In this document: positions 42,353-51,380 of the stretch, piece after piece
How positions within the stretch are numbered: position 1 is the first letter of the stretch
Layout: the number at the start of each line of letters is the position of its first letter
Source: an uncultured Clostridia bacterium
GTDB lineage: Bacteria > Bacillota > Clostridia > Oscillospirales > Acutalibacteraceae
Length of the DNA: 64,000 nucleotides
NCBI GenBank assembly: GCA_937876205.1
Contig: CALEII010000031.1
Location: 1-64,000, forward strand
Reading direction: 5' to 3'
Made by a program: the position numbers and the translations under genes
The notes under the pieces: model-generated
Databases searched by the model: none
Told to the model about the DNA's origin: nothing
What the model saw: only the letters and a program-made list of their open reading frames with translations

Positions 42353-44182
42353 ATGCAGAAAGAGTTTTCAATCAAGCAGGCAGTTGTTGCATTGCTTCTT
42401 GTTGCTGTGCTTGTTTTTTCAGTCCCTCTTGAGCTGTCGGTCAGGGAATTGCCTCTGGCTGAAAACAGCCCTTATTCAGATAACACTGTTGAAATCAATG
42501 AAAATAAAACAGAAGAAAAGAATAATATAATTTCGCTGCAGACTCTGACTGATAATTCTGACAGCGGAATACATATAGATGAAGAAACAATGCCCGGTAC
42601 AGACAATTCTGTGGGGGCAGAGGATATTATCCCCGATGAGGATGAGGATTCTGTTGTTGATGCCGGTAACGGCTATCAGGAGCAGGAAGGTGTGACGGTG
42701 ATTCCTGCCGTGCTCAATAATTTTATGAGAGACTCTCTGCCATCGGTTATTTCAAAGAAGGTTTACACTTTTTCTGTTGCAGACAGAGGTGTGATTCTCT
42801 ATGCGTTCAACCATATGGAATTGACTCAGAAAAACTGTCTGTGGTACATCACGCTTTATGAGGAGTACTCTCCCGACGGTACCGGCGAAACTACAGATTA
42901 CAGAGTCCTTAACCGTACATCATATGAAAAGATAGGTGAGGGTGTCAGATCTGCATCAATAGGTGTACTCCCCGGCAATTACAGGGTTGAGGTTGAATGT
43001 ATCTCGGGCTTTACGGAGGACAAGTACAATATTATCATAGGTTTTGCAGAGAACAATTTCTATGAGGCAGAGCCCAACAACACCCGTACAAGATATAATG
43101 AGCTGCCGCTGAATGTTACAGTCAACGGTTCAGCAAGTGTTCTGCCCGACGGTAAGTCTGATGTTGACACATATCTTTTCAGAGTTACCGGTAAAGGTTA
43201 TGCCGTACTTTACTTTGAGCACGAAAATGATACTGAGAATATCAAGGATAATGTTGCCTGGCGTATAACGCTGAGTGACGAGCAGGGTAATGAGTATTTC
43301 TATACATCATCCACAATGGAAAAGGCAATGATAAACAGCGGTATTATGGGCTTACCCGAGGGGTATTACTATATCACCGTCAGCTCCCATATCTACAGCA
43401 ATATTGCGTATTCACTGAATGTTTCATTTACAGAGGATTCAGCCATTGAGCAGGAGCTTAATGAGACACCCGACACTGCTGAGCCTATGCAGGTAAATAC
43501 AGAAAAAATCGGCTCCGTTACATCAAGATATTCATCTGCTGACAGGGATTATTTCTCTTTCACAATGGAAAATGACGGCTTTATTGTTGTTGATTTTCTC
43601 CACGAAGCACTTCAGGACGATAAGGACGGCTGGAATGTAAGTATTCTTGACGCAAACGGCAAAGTAATTTATACATCGGTTTCAAAGTGGAATCAGCCCG
43701 TGCTTCAGACACCGAATCTCGGTCTGACAAAGGGTGACTACTTCATAAGAATTGATTCCGATGACCTTTATCACAACAGTCTTGTTTACAGACTTGTTCT
43801 GCTTACCGTGCAGAACACAAACTGGGAGACAGAGCCGAATAATTCGGCAGGTGAGGCAGATATTCTGCTTCTCGGTCAGACAATTAACGGCACAATGGTT
43901 GAGACCGGTGTCGATTATGACAGTGACTGGTATAAATTCACTGCAGAAGAAGAAAAAGAAATTACCGTATCATTCGGTCACATAAAGACAGAAGAAGCCG
44001 GCAAGGAAGGCTGGATTGTTTCTCTTGTTGATTCAAGCGGAAACATTCTGCGTGAAATGTCAGTTGACTGGGATGTTGAAGAAAAAGTCTTCAGCTATAA
44101 CGTCGGCAAGGGTGAATATTATGTTGTTATTGAAACGGGACTTTACTTCAACAGTAACAGATATATTCTCACTGTTACTTGA
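42353..44182 (+). CDS. Exported protein with PPC-like beta-sandwich repeats
   Basis: 609 residues. N-terminal hydrophobic segment (about 9-25) acting as signal or anchor, an acidic low-complexity linker (about 35-110), then four repeats of about 120 residues that look like bacterial pre-peptidase C-terminal (PPC) domains, with EAEPNNTRTRYNELPL, ETPDTAEPMQV and ETEPNNSAGEADIL at the starts and DxDxY/WF-type centres (SDVDTYLFRV, SADRDYFSFTM, DYDSDWYKFTA). No catalytic domain is present, so a carbohydrate- or protein-binding role is likely. ATG 42353 follows GAGGGG; ATG 42347 is too close to it. Confidence 0.78.
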   Translation: MQKEFSIKQAVVALLLVAVLVFSVPLELSVRELPLAENSPYSDNTVEINENKTEEKNNIISLQTLTDNSDSGIHIDEETMPGTDNSVGAEDIIPDEDEDSVVDAGNGYQEQEGVTVIPAVLNNFMRDSLPSVISKKVYTFSVADRGVILYAFNHMELTQKNCLWYITLYEEYSPDGTGETTDYRVLNRTSYEKIGEGVRSASIGVLPGNYRVEVECISGFTEDKYNIIIGFAENNFYEAEPNNTRTRYNELPLNVTVNGSASVLPDGKSDVDTYLFRVTGKGYAVLYFEHENDTENIKDNVAWRITLSDEQGNEYFYTSSTMEKAMINSGIMGLPEGYYYITVSSHIYSNIAYSLNVSFTEDSAIEQELNETPDTAEPMQVNTEKIGSVTSRYSSADRDYFSFTMENDGFIVVDFLHEALQDDKDGWNVSILDANGKVIYTSVSKWNQPVLQTPNLGLTKGDYFIRIDSDDLYHNSLVYRLVLLTVQNTNWETEPNNSAGEADILLLGQTINGTMVETGVDYDSDWYKFTAEEEKEITVSFGHIKTEEAGKEGWIVSLVDSSGNILREMSVDWDVEEKVFSYNVGKGEYYVVIETGLYFNSNRYILTVT

Positions 44183-44207
44183 CTAATATAATAAAAAATG
44201 ATATTAT
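44179..44207 (+). promoter_or_regulatory. Promoter of the SGNH hydrolase gene, overlapping a stop codon
   Basis: TTGACT (44179-44184), 17-nt spacer, TATTAT (44202-44207) with an extended -10 TGA. The -35 contains the TGA stop (44180-44182) of the preceding gene. Confidence 0.7.
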
Positions 44208-44258
44208 AATTCTATATATTCCGAAAATGCACTCTCAGAAGAGAAAGGGTTGCCATAA

Positions 44259-46085
44259 ATGAAAAGGATTACAAAAATTTTATGTTTACTGTCAGTGGTT
44301 GCAATGTTGTTCAGCGTTATTCCTGCGGGGATTACAGCAGGTGCTGCAAATGACAGCTGGGCAGGCTCGTGGGGAACTCCTGCCATCGAAAGCGGTGTTG
44401 TTCTCGGTGACAGTGAAGACGGTCTTCATCTGCAGGACTATATTCCCGCAAACAGCACAATAAGAACAGTAATCACCCCCACAATCGGTGGTACAAAAAT
44501 CAGACTGAAGTTCTCAAACTACTTCAGCCCGAAGCCTGTCACACTGGATGAGACAACCGTTGCTCTGACAGGTGAAACAAATGACGTTGTTGTTGAGGAT
44601 TCAATCACTCAGGTTACATTCAACGGCGGTCAGAAATCTGTCACAATTGCAGCAGGCAGTGAGATTTATTCTGACCCTGTCACATTCAAGACAACTGCGC
44701 ATAAGGATATCAGTATCAGCACATATTTCAAAAACCGTACATATATTTATACCGAAGGTCTTTACGGCGGTGTCACATATATGGCGGCTGTGCTGGGTAA
44801 CAGAACTCATAAAGAGAATATGACTGTTGCCGCATCAAGACTTACATTCACATCAGGCTCAATTACATATTATACTATTCCGTTCCTTACGAGACTTGAT
44901 GTATATGCTCCCGATGCGTACTGTGTTGTTCTTCTTGGTGACTCAACGCTTACAAATGAGATTTCAACAATGCTTTCCGAAAAGCTTCACGCAAACGGAA
45001 TTCATAATGTCGGTGTCGTTATGTCGGGTATCATCGGTAATGCTCTTCTTCACGAGGGAACGGGTCTTCTCGGTAAGATCTACGGTGAAGCACTTCTTAA
45101 ACGAGCAGAACGAGATGCATTCACTGTTGCCGGCGCAAAGTATGTAATTGTAAAAATCGGTGAAAATGACGTTCTTCATCCTATGCTGAAGAGTAATGAC
45201 GGTAAGCTGCCACCCGTAACAGCTTCTCAGATTATTGCCGGTTACCGTCAGCTTGCAAAACAGGCATACGGCAGAGGCATAAAGCTCTATCTGTGTACGA
45301 GAACTCCGTATAAGGGCTATACACGAAACTTTATGGGCAGTGATGACCTTGAATGGAGTCAGAAGGGTGAAGATACCCTGCTTGAAATCAACAGTTGGGT
45401 TAAGAATTCCTGCACAAGCTTCAATTATGCAGGTCATATAGATCTTGATGCAGTGCGTGATCCCAAGGACCCTGCAAAGCTTCGTGACCATATGACCACT
45501 GACGGTGTTCATTTCTCTCAATACGGTCAGATAGCTGTCACAGACCTTATTCCCGAATATGCTTACGGTGTTGACCGTGAGCTGAAGGATTATTCACAGA
45601 TAATCGGTATTGACCCCTATGTTGCTCCCGTTGTTGAAACGCCCACAAAGAAACCCGATAACAATGCGAACAACAATCAGAACAATTCTTCCGAAGAAAA
45701 AACAACAGAGGGAACCAATAAAAAACCTGTCATCGGTGAAGCAGAGGCCACAACAAAACCCTCTTCAGGCCCTTCTTCAGGTGTTGTTATAACGCCGAAT
45801 ATAAATATCGGAAATAACAATACTGTCAATAACAATACACAGCAGCTTCCCAATGCAAATGAAATTCTTGTTCAGGACCCTATGGGTAATGATTCAGTGA
45901 ACGGAAATGTTGTCAATGTAAGCTCAGAGGCAGCACGTCAGATGGCAGGCTTTGCAATTCTTGCGGCTGTTGCTATGGCTATAATCGCAGTTGCTTCTGT
46001 TATGCTTGTAAAAATGCGTCCCTCTTCAGGCTCTTCACTCGCAAGAGGCGGCAAGGGCAGAGCAAATCAGAAAAAACGAGTATAA
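44259..46085 (+). CDS. Secreted SGNH/GDSL hydrolase with C-terminal membrane anchor
   Basis: 608 residues. Signal peptide (1-29), a beta domain (about 30-210), then an SGNH hydrolase with block I LLGDSTL (Gly227-Asp228-Ser229, Ser nucleophile), GENDVLHP (block III), and TDGVHFSQYG (Asp-x-x-His, block V). A Thr/Asn/Gln-rich linker (about 465-545) leads to a C-terminal membrane helix (about 562-585) and a basic end (KMRPSSG... KGRANQKKR), so the enzyme is displayed on the outer face. Likely an esterase or deacetylase of surface or dietary glycans. GAGAAAGGG precedes the ATG. Confidence 0.88.
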   Translation: MKRITKILCLLSVVAMLFSVIPAGITAGAANDSWAGSWGTPAIESGVVLGDSEDGLHLQDYIPANSTIRTVITPTIGGTKIRLKFSNYFSPKPVTLDETTVALTGETNDVVVEDSITQVTFNGGQKSVTIAAGSEIYSDPVTFKTTAHKDISISTYFKNRTYIYTEGLYGGVTYMAAVLGNRTHKENMTVAASRLTFTSGSITYYTIPFLTRLDVYAPDAYCVVLLGDSTLTNEISTMLSEKLHANGIHNVGVVMSGIIGNALLHEGTGLLGKIYGEALLKRAERDAFTVAGAKYVIVKIGENDVLHPMLKSNDGKLPPVTASQIIAGYRQLAKQAYGRGIKLYLCTRTPYKGYTRNFMGSDDLEWSQKGEDTLLEINSWVKNSCTSFNYAGHIDLDAVRDPKDPAKLRDHMTTDGVHFSQYGQIAVTDLIPEYAYGVDRELKDYSQIIGIDPYVAPVVETPTKKPDNNANNNQNNSSEEKTTEGTNKKPVIGEAEATTKPSSGPSSGVVITPNINIGNNNTVNNNTQQLPNANEILVQDPMGNDSVNGNVVNVSSEAARQMAGFAILAAVAMAIIAVASVMLVKMRPSSGSSLARGGKGRANQKKRV

Positions 46086-46098
46086 ATTAAAATAATAC

Positions 46099-46128
46099 AA
46101 CGGCTGATATCATACGGTATCAGCCGTT
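46099..46128. terminator. Bidirectional terminator
   Basis: Perfect 11-bp stem AACGGCTGATA/TATCAGCCGTT with an 8-nt loop, between the convergent SGNH and cation-exporter genes. T-rich downstream on the plus side (ATTTGCATTTTTT) and TATTATTTTAATTT on the minus side. Confidence 0.88.
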
Positions 46129-46151
46129 ATTTGCATTTTTTAACCAATGAG

Positions 46152-47072
46152 TTATTGAAATTTTACTGTTATCAGCGTTTCACAGCCCGTGGCTTCACGG
46201 ACGATATTTTCTGCACATAAGAGATTCTCTTTAAGAGTCAGAGTATCGGTTTCTATGCTGAAAAAAGCATCAAATGACAGATATTTGTTGTTTACGCCGT
46301 AGTCGTGAAGCAGAATGTTGTCTGTAAGCTTTATTGCAGGGCAGGATTCGTGAAGTCCTGCAACGGTATTTATCATTTCTTTGTCAGGCACGCTGCCCAG
46401 AATCTGACAGACCGTATCCTTCATTGCTTTTATTCCTGCATAGAGAATAAACAGTGAAACTGCGAGACCGCCCCAGGCATCTATATTGAAAGCTGTGAAT
46501 TTCACGGCTATTACGGCAAAAGCGGCAATCAGTGTTGCGAAGCTGTCGCAAAGACAGTCCGTTGCTGATGCCCTGAGAGCCGAAGAAGAGATTTTTTCAC
46601 CGTAAAATGAATTGAATCTTGCCATATAGAATTTTGTCAGCACCGACACAAGCAGAAGACTTACCGAAAAAAGAGAAAATGTGACAGGCTCGGGGGTTAT
46701 TATTTTTGTCACCGATGCAGATGCGAGTTTGCACCCTGCCGAGAGAAGAACAATTGAAATGACAAAGCCTGCTACATACTCAATTCTGCCTGCTCCCGAG
46801 GGGAATCTGTCCGTTTTCTTTTTATCAGAGAATATGAAGCTCAGCAGAGTGACAACAGAAGATGCGGAATCGGTCAGATTATGTATTGCATCAACGGCAG
46901 CAGCAACTGAGCCTGTCAACGTACTTGCAGCCAGTTTGAAAAAGAACAGCAGCAGATTAAGCACTATGCCTGCAGAGGCACAAAGGAGACCATAGCTTCT
47001 TCTGACCGAAGGATTATTGAAATTCTCACTGTCTTTTATGAACAAATATGAAATTATTCTAATCATTTGCAA
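46152..47072 (-). CDS. Cation diffusion facilitator (CDF) metal exporter
   Basis: 306 residues, six membrane segments and a cytoplasmic C-terminal domain. CDF proteins exchange divalent metal for protons. In the second helix the metal site reads DAIHNLTDS (His...Asp) and in the fifth ASATDCLCDSFA (Asp...Asp). Classical zinc exporters have His/Asp at the fifth helix, and Mn-type exporters often have Asp there, so the metal is not certain. The C-terminal domain is short. Transcribed alone, opposite to its neighbours. Confidence 0.9.
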   Translation of the reverse strand: MQMIRIISYLFIKDSENFNNPSVRRSYGLLCASAGIVLNLLLFFFKLAASTLTGSVAAAVDAIHNLTDSASSVVTLLSFIFSDKKKTDRFPSGAGRIEYVAGFVISIVLLSAGCKLASASVTKIITPEPVTFSLFSVSLLLVSVLTKFYMARFNSFYGEKISSSALRASATDCLCDSFATLIAAFAVIAVKFTAFNIDAWGGLAVSLFILYAGIKAMKDTVCQILGSVPDKEMINTVAGLHESCPAIKLTDNILLHDYGVNNKYLSFDAFFSIETDTLTLKENLLCAENIVREATGCETLITVKFQ

Positions 47073-47150
47073 TCACCTCAGAATAGTACTTGCTTTTTGT
47101 GAGATAAAAAGGTAAAATAACATCAAATACATAAAGTGAGGATGATAATT

Positions 47151-48935
47151 TTGGCGATTACTCTTTATCCCCATAAAACAAGAGTTATAACATTCTATTC
47201 ACACGATGATAATTGTGTGCCTGAATGTCTTGACACAATCAAGGAAGAGAAAATTGATTTTACCCCGGCTTATCCCATTCCCTTTGCAAAAAAAGACATC
47301 ACTGCAGTGAGAAACTACGGTGACGTTTATTGGCTTGCAAGCAGCAAGGGTCTTGCACGTTATTGCGAAAGCGAAAAGGAATACTATGACAAGGTTATGT
47401 TTTTCTCAGCAGAGAGAGATATGAAGGACAATAAGATTCTGGCTCTGTGCGGCAGTGAAAACGAAATCTGGGTGAAGACTGAGACCTGCGTTTCTCACAT
47501 TGAGCTGAAAATGATGTCAATGGAAGAAAAAGCAGATATGCTTCTTGACGAAACACTTTCAGTCGTTGAAAGAATGGGTATGGTCAGCCAGAGAGGACTT
47601 GAAGAGGGCTGGAACAAGGCATCTGCAGAGCCTTATGCCTGTTCAGACAATGACGGTGGCTTCACAGCTATGTACACAATGGGTCTTCTTTTCAAGTATG
47701 CCGTTCTTAAAAGAGAAAAGGGTGCTGACCACGAAGACACAAAGAAGATAAGAGAGCATGCAGTCCGTTCACTTGAAGCTTGTCTTCTGCTTATGTTTAT
47801 TTCAGGCAGAGGTGACGGCTTTGTTGCAAGAACTTATGTCACAACTGCAGATCCCACTCCCGATGACGGTCTGTTTTTCAGAAAGCAGAACGGTGTTGCA
47901 ACAGTTATTGATACCACAACAGCAAGAGAAAGAGGCTATGTGGGAATGACCTGTGACGCATCTGCTCCCATTCCCGAAAGACTTTCAAAGCTTTATAAAA
48001 ATGCAGGCTTTACGGATGACGATATCATCTATAAGGGTGACACAAGCAGTGATGAAACAACACTTCACCTGATGTGCTATTACTTCGCTCACGAAATTCT
48101 CGGCGAAGAGGACAAAGAGCTTGACGACCTTATAAAGACAGCAATTACAAATCTTATGACTCATATCATCAACAACGGTTATGAGCTTCACGATTTCCAC
48201 GGCGGTCCCACAAGCTGGGCAAAGTGGAGCAAGAACTATTTCACAGGCGGTATCGGCTGGTGTGACGCTCCTCTTAACGCTAACGAAATGCTTATGTACT
48301 TAAAGCTTGCACAGAAGGTCTGCGGGGAAAATGAATTATGGGAAAGTGAATACAAGAGACTCATTGCTGAGGGCTATGCAGACCTGGGACCTCTTCACTA
48401 TGACAGAGCATTTGCTTCAAGCATCCCTGCAGGCTGTGATGTTGACGAAGATATTATGTACGGCGACCATATGCTTTCAAATATAACCTTCTTCGGTCTT
48501 TCAATGTTTGAAACAGATGAAAAGCTGCGTGAGCTTTATCATAAGAGCTGGCTCAACTGGAGAGAGACATCAGTTGACCGTGAGCATCATCCCATTTACG
48601 ATATTCCTTATATGATTGCACGGCCCGAGCGTCCTCTCAACGAAGAGAAAATCAAGATGTGGTTCTACAGACACAACAGCAGTATGCTTGCATCATCTGT
48701 CAATCTCTATGAACGCCGTGATGTTGCCGCAAAGGAATTCATCGCAGGCTATCAGCAGACATCATATCTTCTTCCTCATGATGAAAGAGCAATTTCAAAA
48801 TATGACCGTGACTCACTTCACTACATAAATGAAGAATCAGGCGGTAAGTTTGTTGTTGAAACCTGCAAGGCTTTCACAACACCTTATTGGATGGGAAGAT
48901 ATTTCGGCATAATCGAAGAGGGAGGAAATAAATAA
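47151..48935 (+). CDS. Uncharacterised protein, helical-barrel-like (first gene of a pair)
   Basis: 594 residues, no signal peptide, family not recognised. The first 130 residues are beta-rich (ITLYPHKTRVITFYSH, YGDVYWLASSKGLARY, LALCGSENEIWVKTE) and could be a small propeller or sandwich. The rest is helical with conserved-looking aromatic blocks (CSDNDGGFTAMYTMG, LHDFHGGPTSWAKWSKNYF, DRAFASSIPAGCDVDED) reminiscent of (alpha/alpha)6 glycosidase barrels. That is inference. The best start is TTG 47151, 9 nt after GAGG; a GTG at 47136 overlaps the ribosome site. It is followed immediately by the next gene (overlap of one base). Confidence 0.7.
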   Translation: MAITLYPHKTRVITFYSHDDNCVPECLDTIKEEKIDFTPAYPIPFAKKDITAVRNYGDVYWLASSKGLARYCESEKEYYDKVMFFSAERDMKDNKILALCGSENEIWVKTETCVSHIELKMMSMEEKADMLLDETLSVVERMGMVSQRGLEEGWNKASAEPYACSDNDGGFTAMYTMGLLFKYAVLKREKGADHEDTKKIREHAVRSLEACLLLMFISGRGDGFVARTYVTTADPTPDDGLFFRKQNGVATVIDTTTARERGYVGMTCDASAPIPERLSKLYKNAGFTDDDIIYKGDTSSDETTLHLMCYYFAHEILGEEDKELDDLIKTAITNLMTHIINNGYELHDFHGGPTSWAKWSKNYFTGGIGWCDAPLNANEMLMYLKLAQKVCGENELWESEYKRLIAEGYADLGPLHYDRAFASSIPAGCDVDEDIMYGDHMLSNITFFGLSMFETDEKLRELYHKSWLNWRETSVDREHHPIYDIPYMIARPERPLNEEKIKMWFYRHNSSMLASSVNLYERRDVAAKEFIAGYQQTSYLLPHDERAISKYDRDSLHYINEESGGKFVVETCKAFTTPYWMGRYFGIIEEGGNK

Positions 48936-49777
48936 TGCTTCACAATCTTATTATAATTCCCGACTGTCTGAATGAGCTTTCAGACGAGCATTTCGCAAGA
49001 TATATGCTCTACACTCAGGCTGATGCGGTTAAGAGTACAGGCAATGCTTACAGTGCAGCTTTCGCATCATCATACAATGCAGAGCTTCCCCGACTCCTCA
49101 GAATGGGCAGAGTCAATGTCTGTGTTTTCAGTCCCGAAACACAGGGCGTGCCTGAGGGTGCATTCTATATGCAGAGCAGCAAAATTGTTGAAAGAGTTCT
49201 CGGCTACAAGCCTGCAATGAATGAAGAACTCCGTTCAATGGAAGAAATGATGGGTAAGCTCAGTGAATCACTTGTTGATTTCCCTGTTATCAAGCCTGAA
49301 AACGAGAAGGTCTCTCTCATAAGAGATGAAGAAGCTGTTCTTCTTGAGGCTGAAAAGTATGACACAGCTGCAGCTCTTCTTTGCGGAAAAACAGCAAATA
49401 CAGAAGCTTTCAAGAGCGAATGGCTGGGTCTCATTTCTGACGGCGTTATCAGTGATAACATTACTGATCTTCTTGATGATGCAAAAACAGCACTCGGTAA
49501 GAATATAAATGACATTTTCCGTTTCGGCAGTGACAACATTGAGCTGATTGCACTCAAGATGTGTGAGGACGGCTCAGGTGATGTTGTGCTGAGAATCAAC
49601 GAAACAAAGGGCCTCGACGAAGTTCATTCATTCATTATGAGTGACATTTATGAAATGGGCTTCCGTTTCGATATAAATGCTTACGAAACAAAGACCTTCA
49701 GAGTAACTCCCGACGGAATGGTTAGAGAAACAAATTTCGCAGAGGGAATTATTCCGTTTAATGAGTTTGAATGGTAA
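48935..49777 (+). CDS. Uncharacterised protein with GH38-like C-terminal strand motifs (second gene of a pair)
   Basis: 280 residues, no signal peptide. Begins MLHNLIIIPDCLNELSDEH. The last 80 residues (ELIALKMCEDGSGDVVLRINETKG, then INAYETKTFRV in part) resemble the closing beta domain of alpha-mannosidases of family GH38, but no GH38 catalytic domain precedes it. The middle is helical with no known motif. Its ATG overlaps the stop of the preceding gene, so the two are translationally coupled and probably act together, perhaps as a two-subunit glycan enzyme or binding unit. Confidence 0.62.
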   Translation: MLHNLIIIPDCLNELSDEHFARYMLYTQADAVKSTGNAYSAAFASSYNAELPRLLRMGRVNVCVFSPETQGVPEGAFYMQSSKIVERVLGYKPAMNEELRSMEEMMGKLSESLVDFPVIKPENEKVSLIRDEEAVLLEAEKYDTAAALLCGKTANTEAFKSEWLGLISDGVISDNITDLLDDAKTALGKNINDIFRFGSDNIELIALKMCEDGSGDVVLRINETKGLDEVHSFIMSDIYEMGFRFDINAYETKTFRVTPDGMVRETNFAEGIIPFNEFEW

Positions 49778-49822
49778 ACAATAATTGATCAGCGTTGCCG
49801 ATAAATTATTATTTGTTTGTCA
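49777..49822. repeat. Solo palindromic hairpin related to the 51.4-kb element
   Basis: AACAATAATTGATC and GATAAATTATTATTTGTT flank a short GCGTTGCC-containing loop. It resembles the first hairpin of the composite element at 51376-51571 with some substitutions, and starts in the stop codon of the preceding gene. Confidence 0.6.
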
Positions 49823-49942
49823 ACAAACAGAGTATAAGTGTAGACAAAAAATATTGTTCATAATTTGTTAATAAAAAACATATACAATTGTTAACATTTT
49901 CTTCTATAATTAAATTATTGAAAATGAACGGAGGGAAAATAG

Positions 49943-50056
49943 ATGGCAGTAATGGGCAATCTTATGGCAGCAGTTGAATTCATCAAGAACTTCTTTAAGA
50001 TGATCATGGACTTCTTTGCAGGTCTTGGTGACTTTTCTCTTAAAATGCCTTTCTAA
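49943..50056 (+). CDS. 37-residue amphipathic peptide
   Basis: Begins MAVMGNLMAAVEFIKNFFK and ends LGDFSLKMPF. GGAGGG is 7 nt upstream, an ideal ribosome site, and a terminator follows 16 bp after the stop, so a real gene is likely. It is Phe-rich, with alternating charged and hydrophobic residues giving an amphipathic helix, and no signal peptide. It resembles the C-terminal tails of the exported proteins at 18812-22117 and 41019-42200. Possibilities are a membrane-active or toxin-like peptide, a signalling or phenol-soluble-modulin-like peptide, or a free form of a surface-sorting tail. No antitoxin is evident. Confidence 0.65.
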   Translation: MAVMGNLMAAVEFIKNFFKMIMDFFAGLGDFSLKMPF

Positions 50057-50072
50057 TTTTTTCAGCGAACAA

Positions 50073-50098
50073 AAAAGCAGCTCTGCGGAGCTGCTTTT
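50073..50098. terminator. Bidirectional terminator
   Basis: AAAAGCAGCTC-TGCG-GAGCTGCTTTT, an 11-bp stem between the small peptide gene and the convergent phosphoesterase gene. Confidence 0.92.
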
Positions 50099-50131
50099 AT
50101 CTTTATACGGAGTTATTTTATCAGAACAAAA

Positions 50132-51319
50132 TCAATAATTTTTCTTGATTTTGTTTTCAAGCTCTTTGGGAACTGAAATGTTGTGAATTGCATCAAGGAA
50201 TTTTCTGAAAAATCTGATAAATTTGTAGTATGTTTTGCTTCTTGCGCCTTCTTTTTCAAGGATTTCCGAATCCTCTTCAAGAGCCATATTAAAGAAGTAA
50301 ATCATTTCGTATTCATATGTTGAAAGGTCTTTTTCATCAAGAGTGATAAGACCTGCGCCTCTCGAAATGGCATCTGAATATGCCTGACAGCCGACTGTGG
50401 GAACGTTTACAATGTCAATACCCTCATAGCTTGCTGTGAAGTCGTTGACGTGGTCGTGACCGTGGAATGTGGCAATTACGTCACCTGTTTCAACAAGTGC
50501 ATCCCACTGGCCAAACGAGTTGAAGGACGGACTGCAGGGCTCAAGAATGATACCGGCGTGTCTGTTGAAGAACGGAACGGGGAAGTATGTAACGCCGTTC
50601 ATTGTATAATCCTTACCGATATTAAAGGGGAGCTTGGGGTAAAGATGCTCGTAAACTTCAGTCATAATAATGTGCTGGAAAAGTATTGCAGGAACAACCT
50701 CGCCGCCGTTTTCAGCCTTGAGCTTTGCTGCAGTATCTTTGTACCACTGTATCTGATCTTCTTTTACTTCATCGTAACCACCGATTTCCTTGTTGGGGTT
50801 TGATGAGCCGGAGTCGATAAACCAGAGGTTGAAAGCAGTTTTTTTGCCGTCGGATGAGAGAATGGGCAGGTTGCAGTTACCGCAGCCGTATATATCGGGG
50901 TCTGCATCGGTTGTAAGACAGCCGAATTCCTGATAATAAGTAAGCAGTCTCTCTCTTGAAACCTCTCTTTCACCGTCATGGTTACCGAAAACGATTGCAT
51001 AGGGCACACCTTTTTCTACGCAGGGAGCAGTGATTGCCTTGACCGTGCTGTATTCTTTTTCCGTATAAGCAACACCGTTGTCACCAAGGTACACAACAAG
51101 GTCAGGCTTGTATTTGTCAAGACACTCATTCATCATCTGCAGGGTTGTTTCTTCAATCGGGTCGTCATCCTGAATATCGGCAAAGAGCATAATTTTAAAT
51201 TTGCCGTCAGAACCGAACTGAAGCTGAGCTTCCTCTTCAGCAGCTGCATAAACGGGAACACTTAATGCAAGCATAAGAATTGCAAGAAAAATGCTGAGAA
51301 ATCTTTTTGTATTTATCAT
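50132..51319 (-). CDS. Secreted calcineurin-like phosphoesterase, paralogue 2
   Basis: 395 residues, signal peptide (1-26, AAA) and the same phosphoesterase core as the gene at 41019: LFADIQDDD, VYLGDN, FGNHDGE, FQHI and GHDHVNDF, again with Gln in place of the first metal His. The tail (YYKFIRFFRKFLDAIHNISVPKELENKIKKNY, part) is amphipathic but more basic than in paralogue 1. The two proteins are about equally long and align end to end, so this is a duplication about 9 kb apart. GAGGTGCT upstream of the start is a weak ribosome site. Function unknown. Confidence 0.85.
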   Translation of the reverse strand: MINTKRFLSIFLAILMLALSVPVYAAAEEEAQLQFGSDGKFKIMLFADIQDDDPIEETTLQMMNECLDKYKPDLVVYLGDNGVAYTEKEYSTVKAITAPCVEKGVPYAIVFGNHDGEREVSRERLLTYYQEFGCLTTDADPDIYGCGNCNLPILSSDGKKTAFNLWFIDSGSSNPNKEIGGYDEVKEDQIQWYKDTAAKLKAENGGEVVPAILFQHIIMTEVYEHLYPKLPFNIGKDYTMNGVTYFPVPFFNRHAGIILEPCSPSFNSFGQWDALVETGDVIATFHGHDHVNDFTASYEGIDIVNVPTVGCQAYSDAISRGAGLITLDEKDLSTYEYEMIYFFNMALEEDSEILEKEGARSKTYYKFIRFFRKFLDAIHNISVPKELENKIKKNY

Positions 51320-51350
51320 AGTAGCACCTCTTTGTTCTTTCGTTGATTTT

Positions 51351-51380
51351 ATTATAATACAAGTTAAAGAAAAAAGTCAA
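51351..51380 (-). promoter_or_regulatory. Promoter of phosphoesterase paralogue 2
   Basis: Minus strand: TTGACT (51375-51380), 18-nt spacer, TATAAT (51351-51356). The -35 is inside the left terminal repeat of the palindromic element. Confidence 0.6.
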
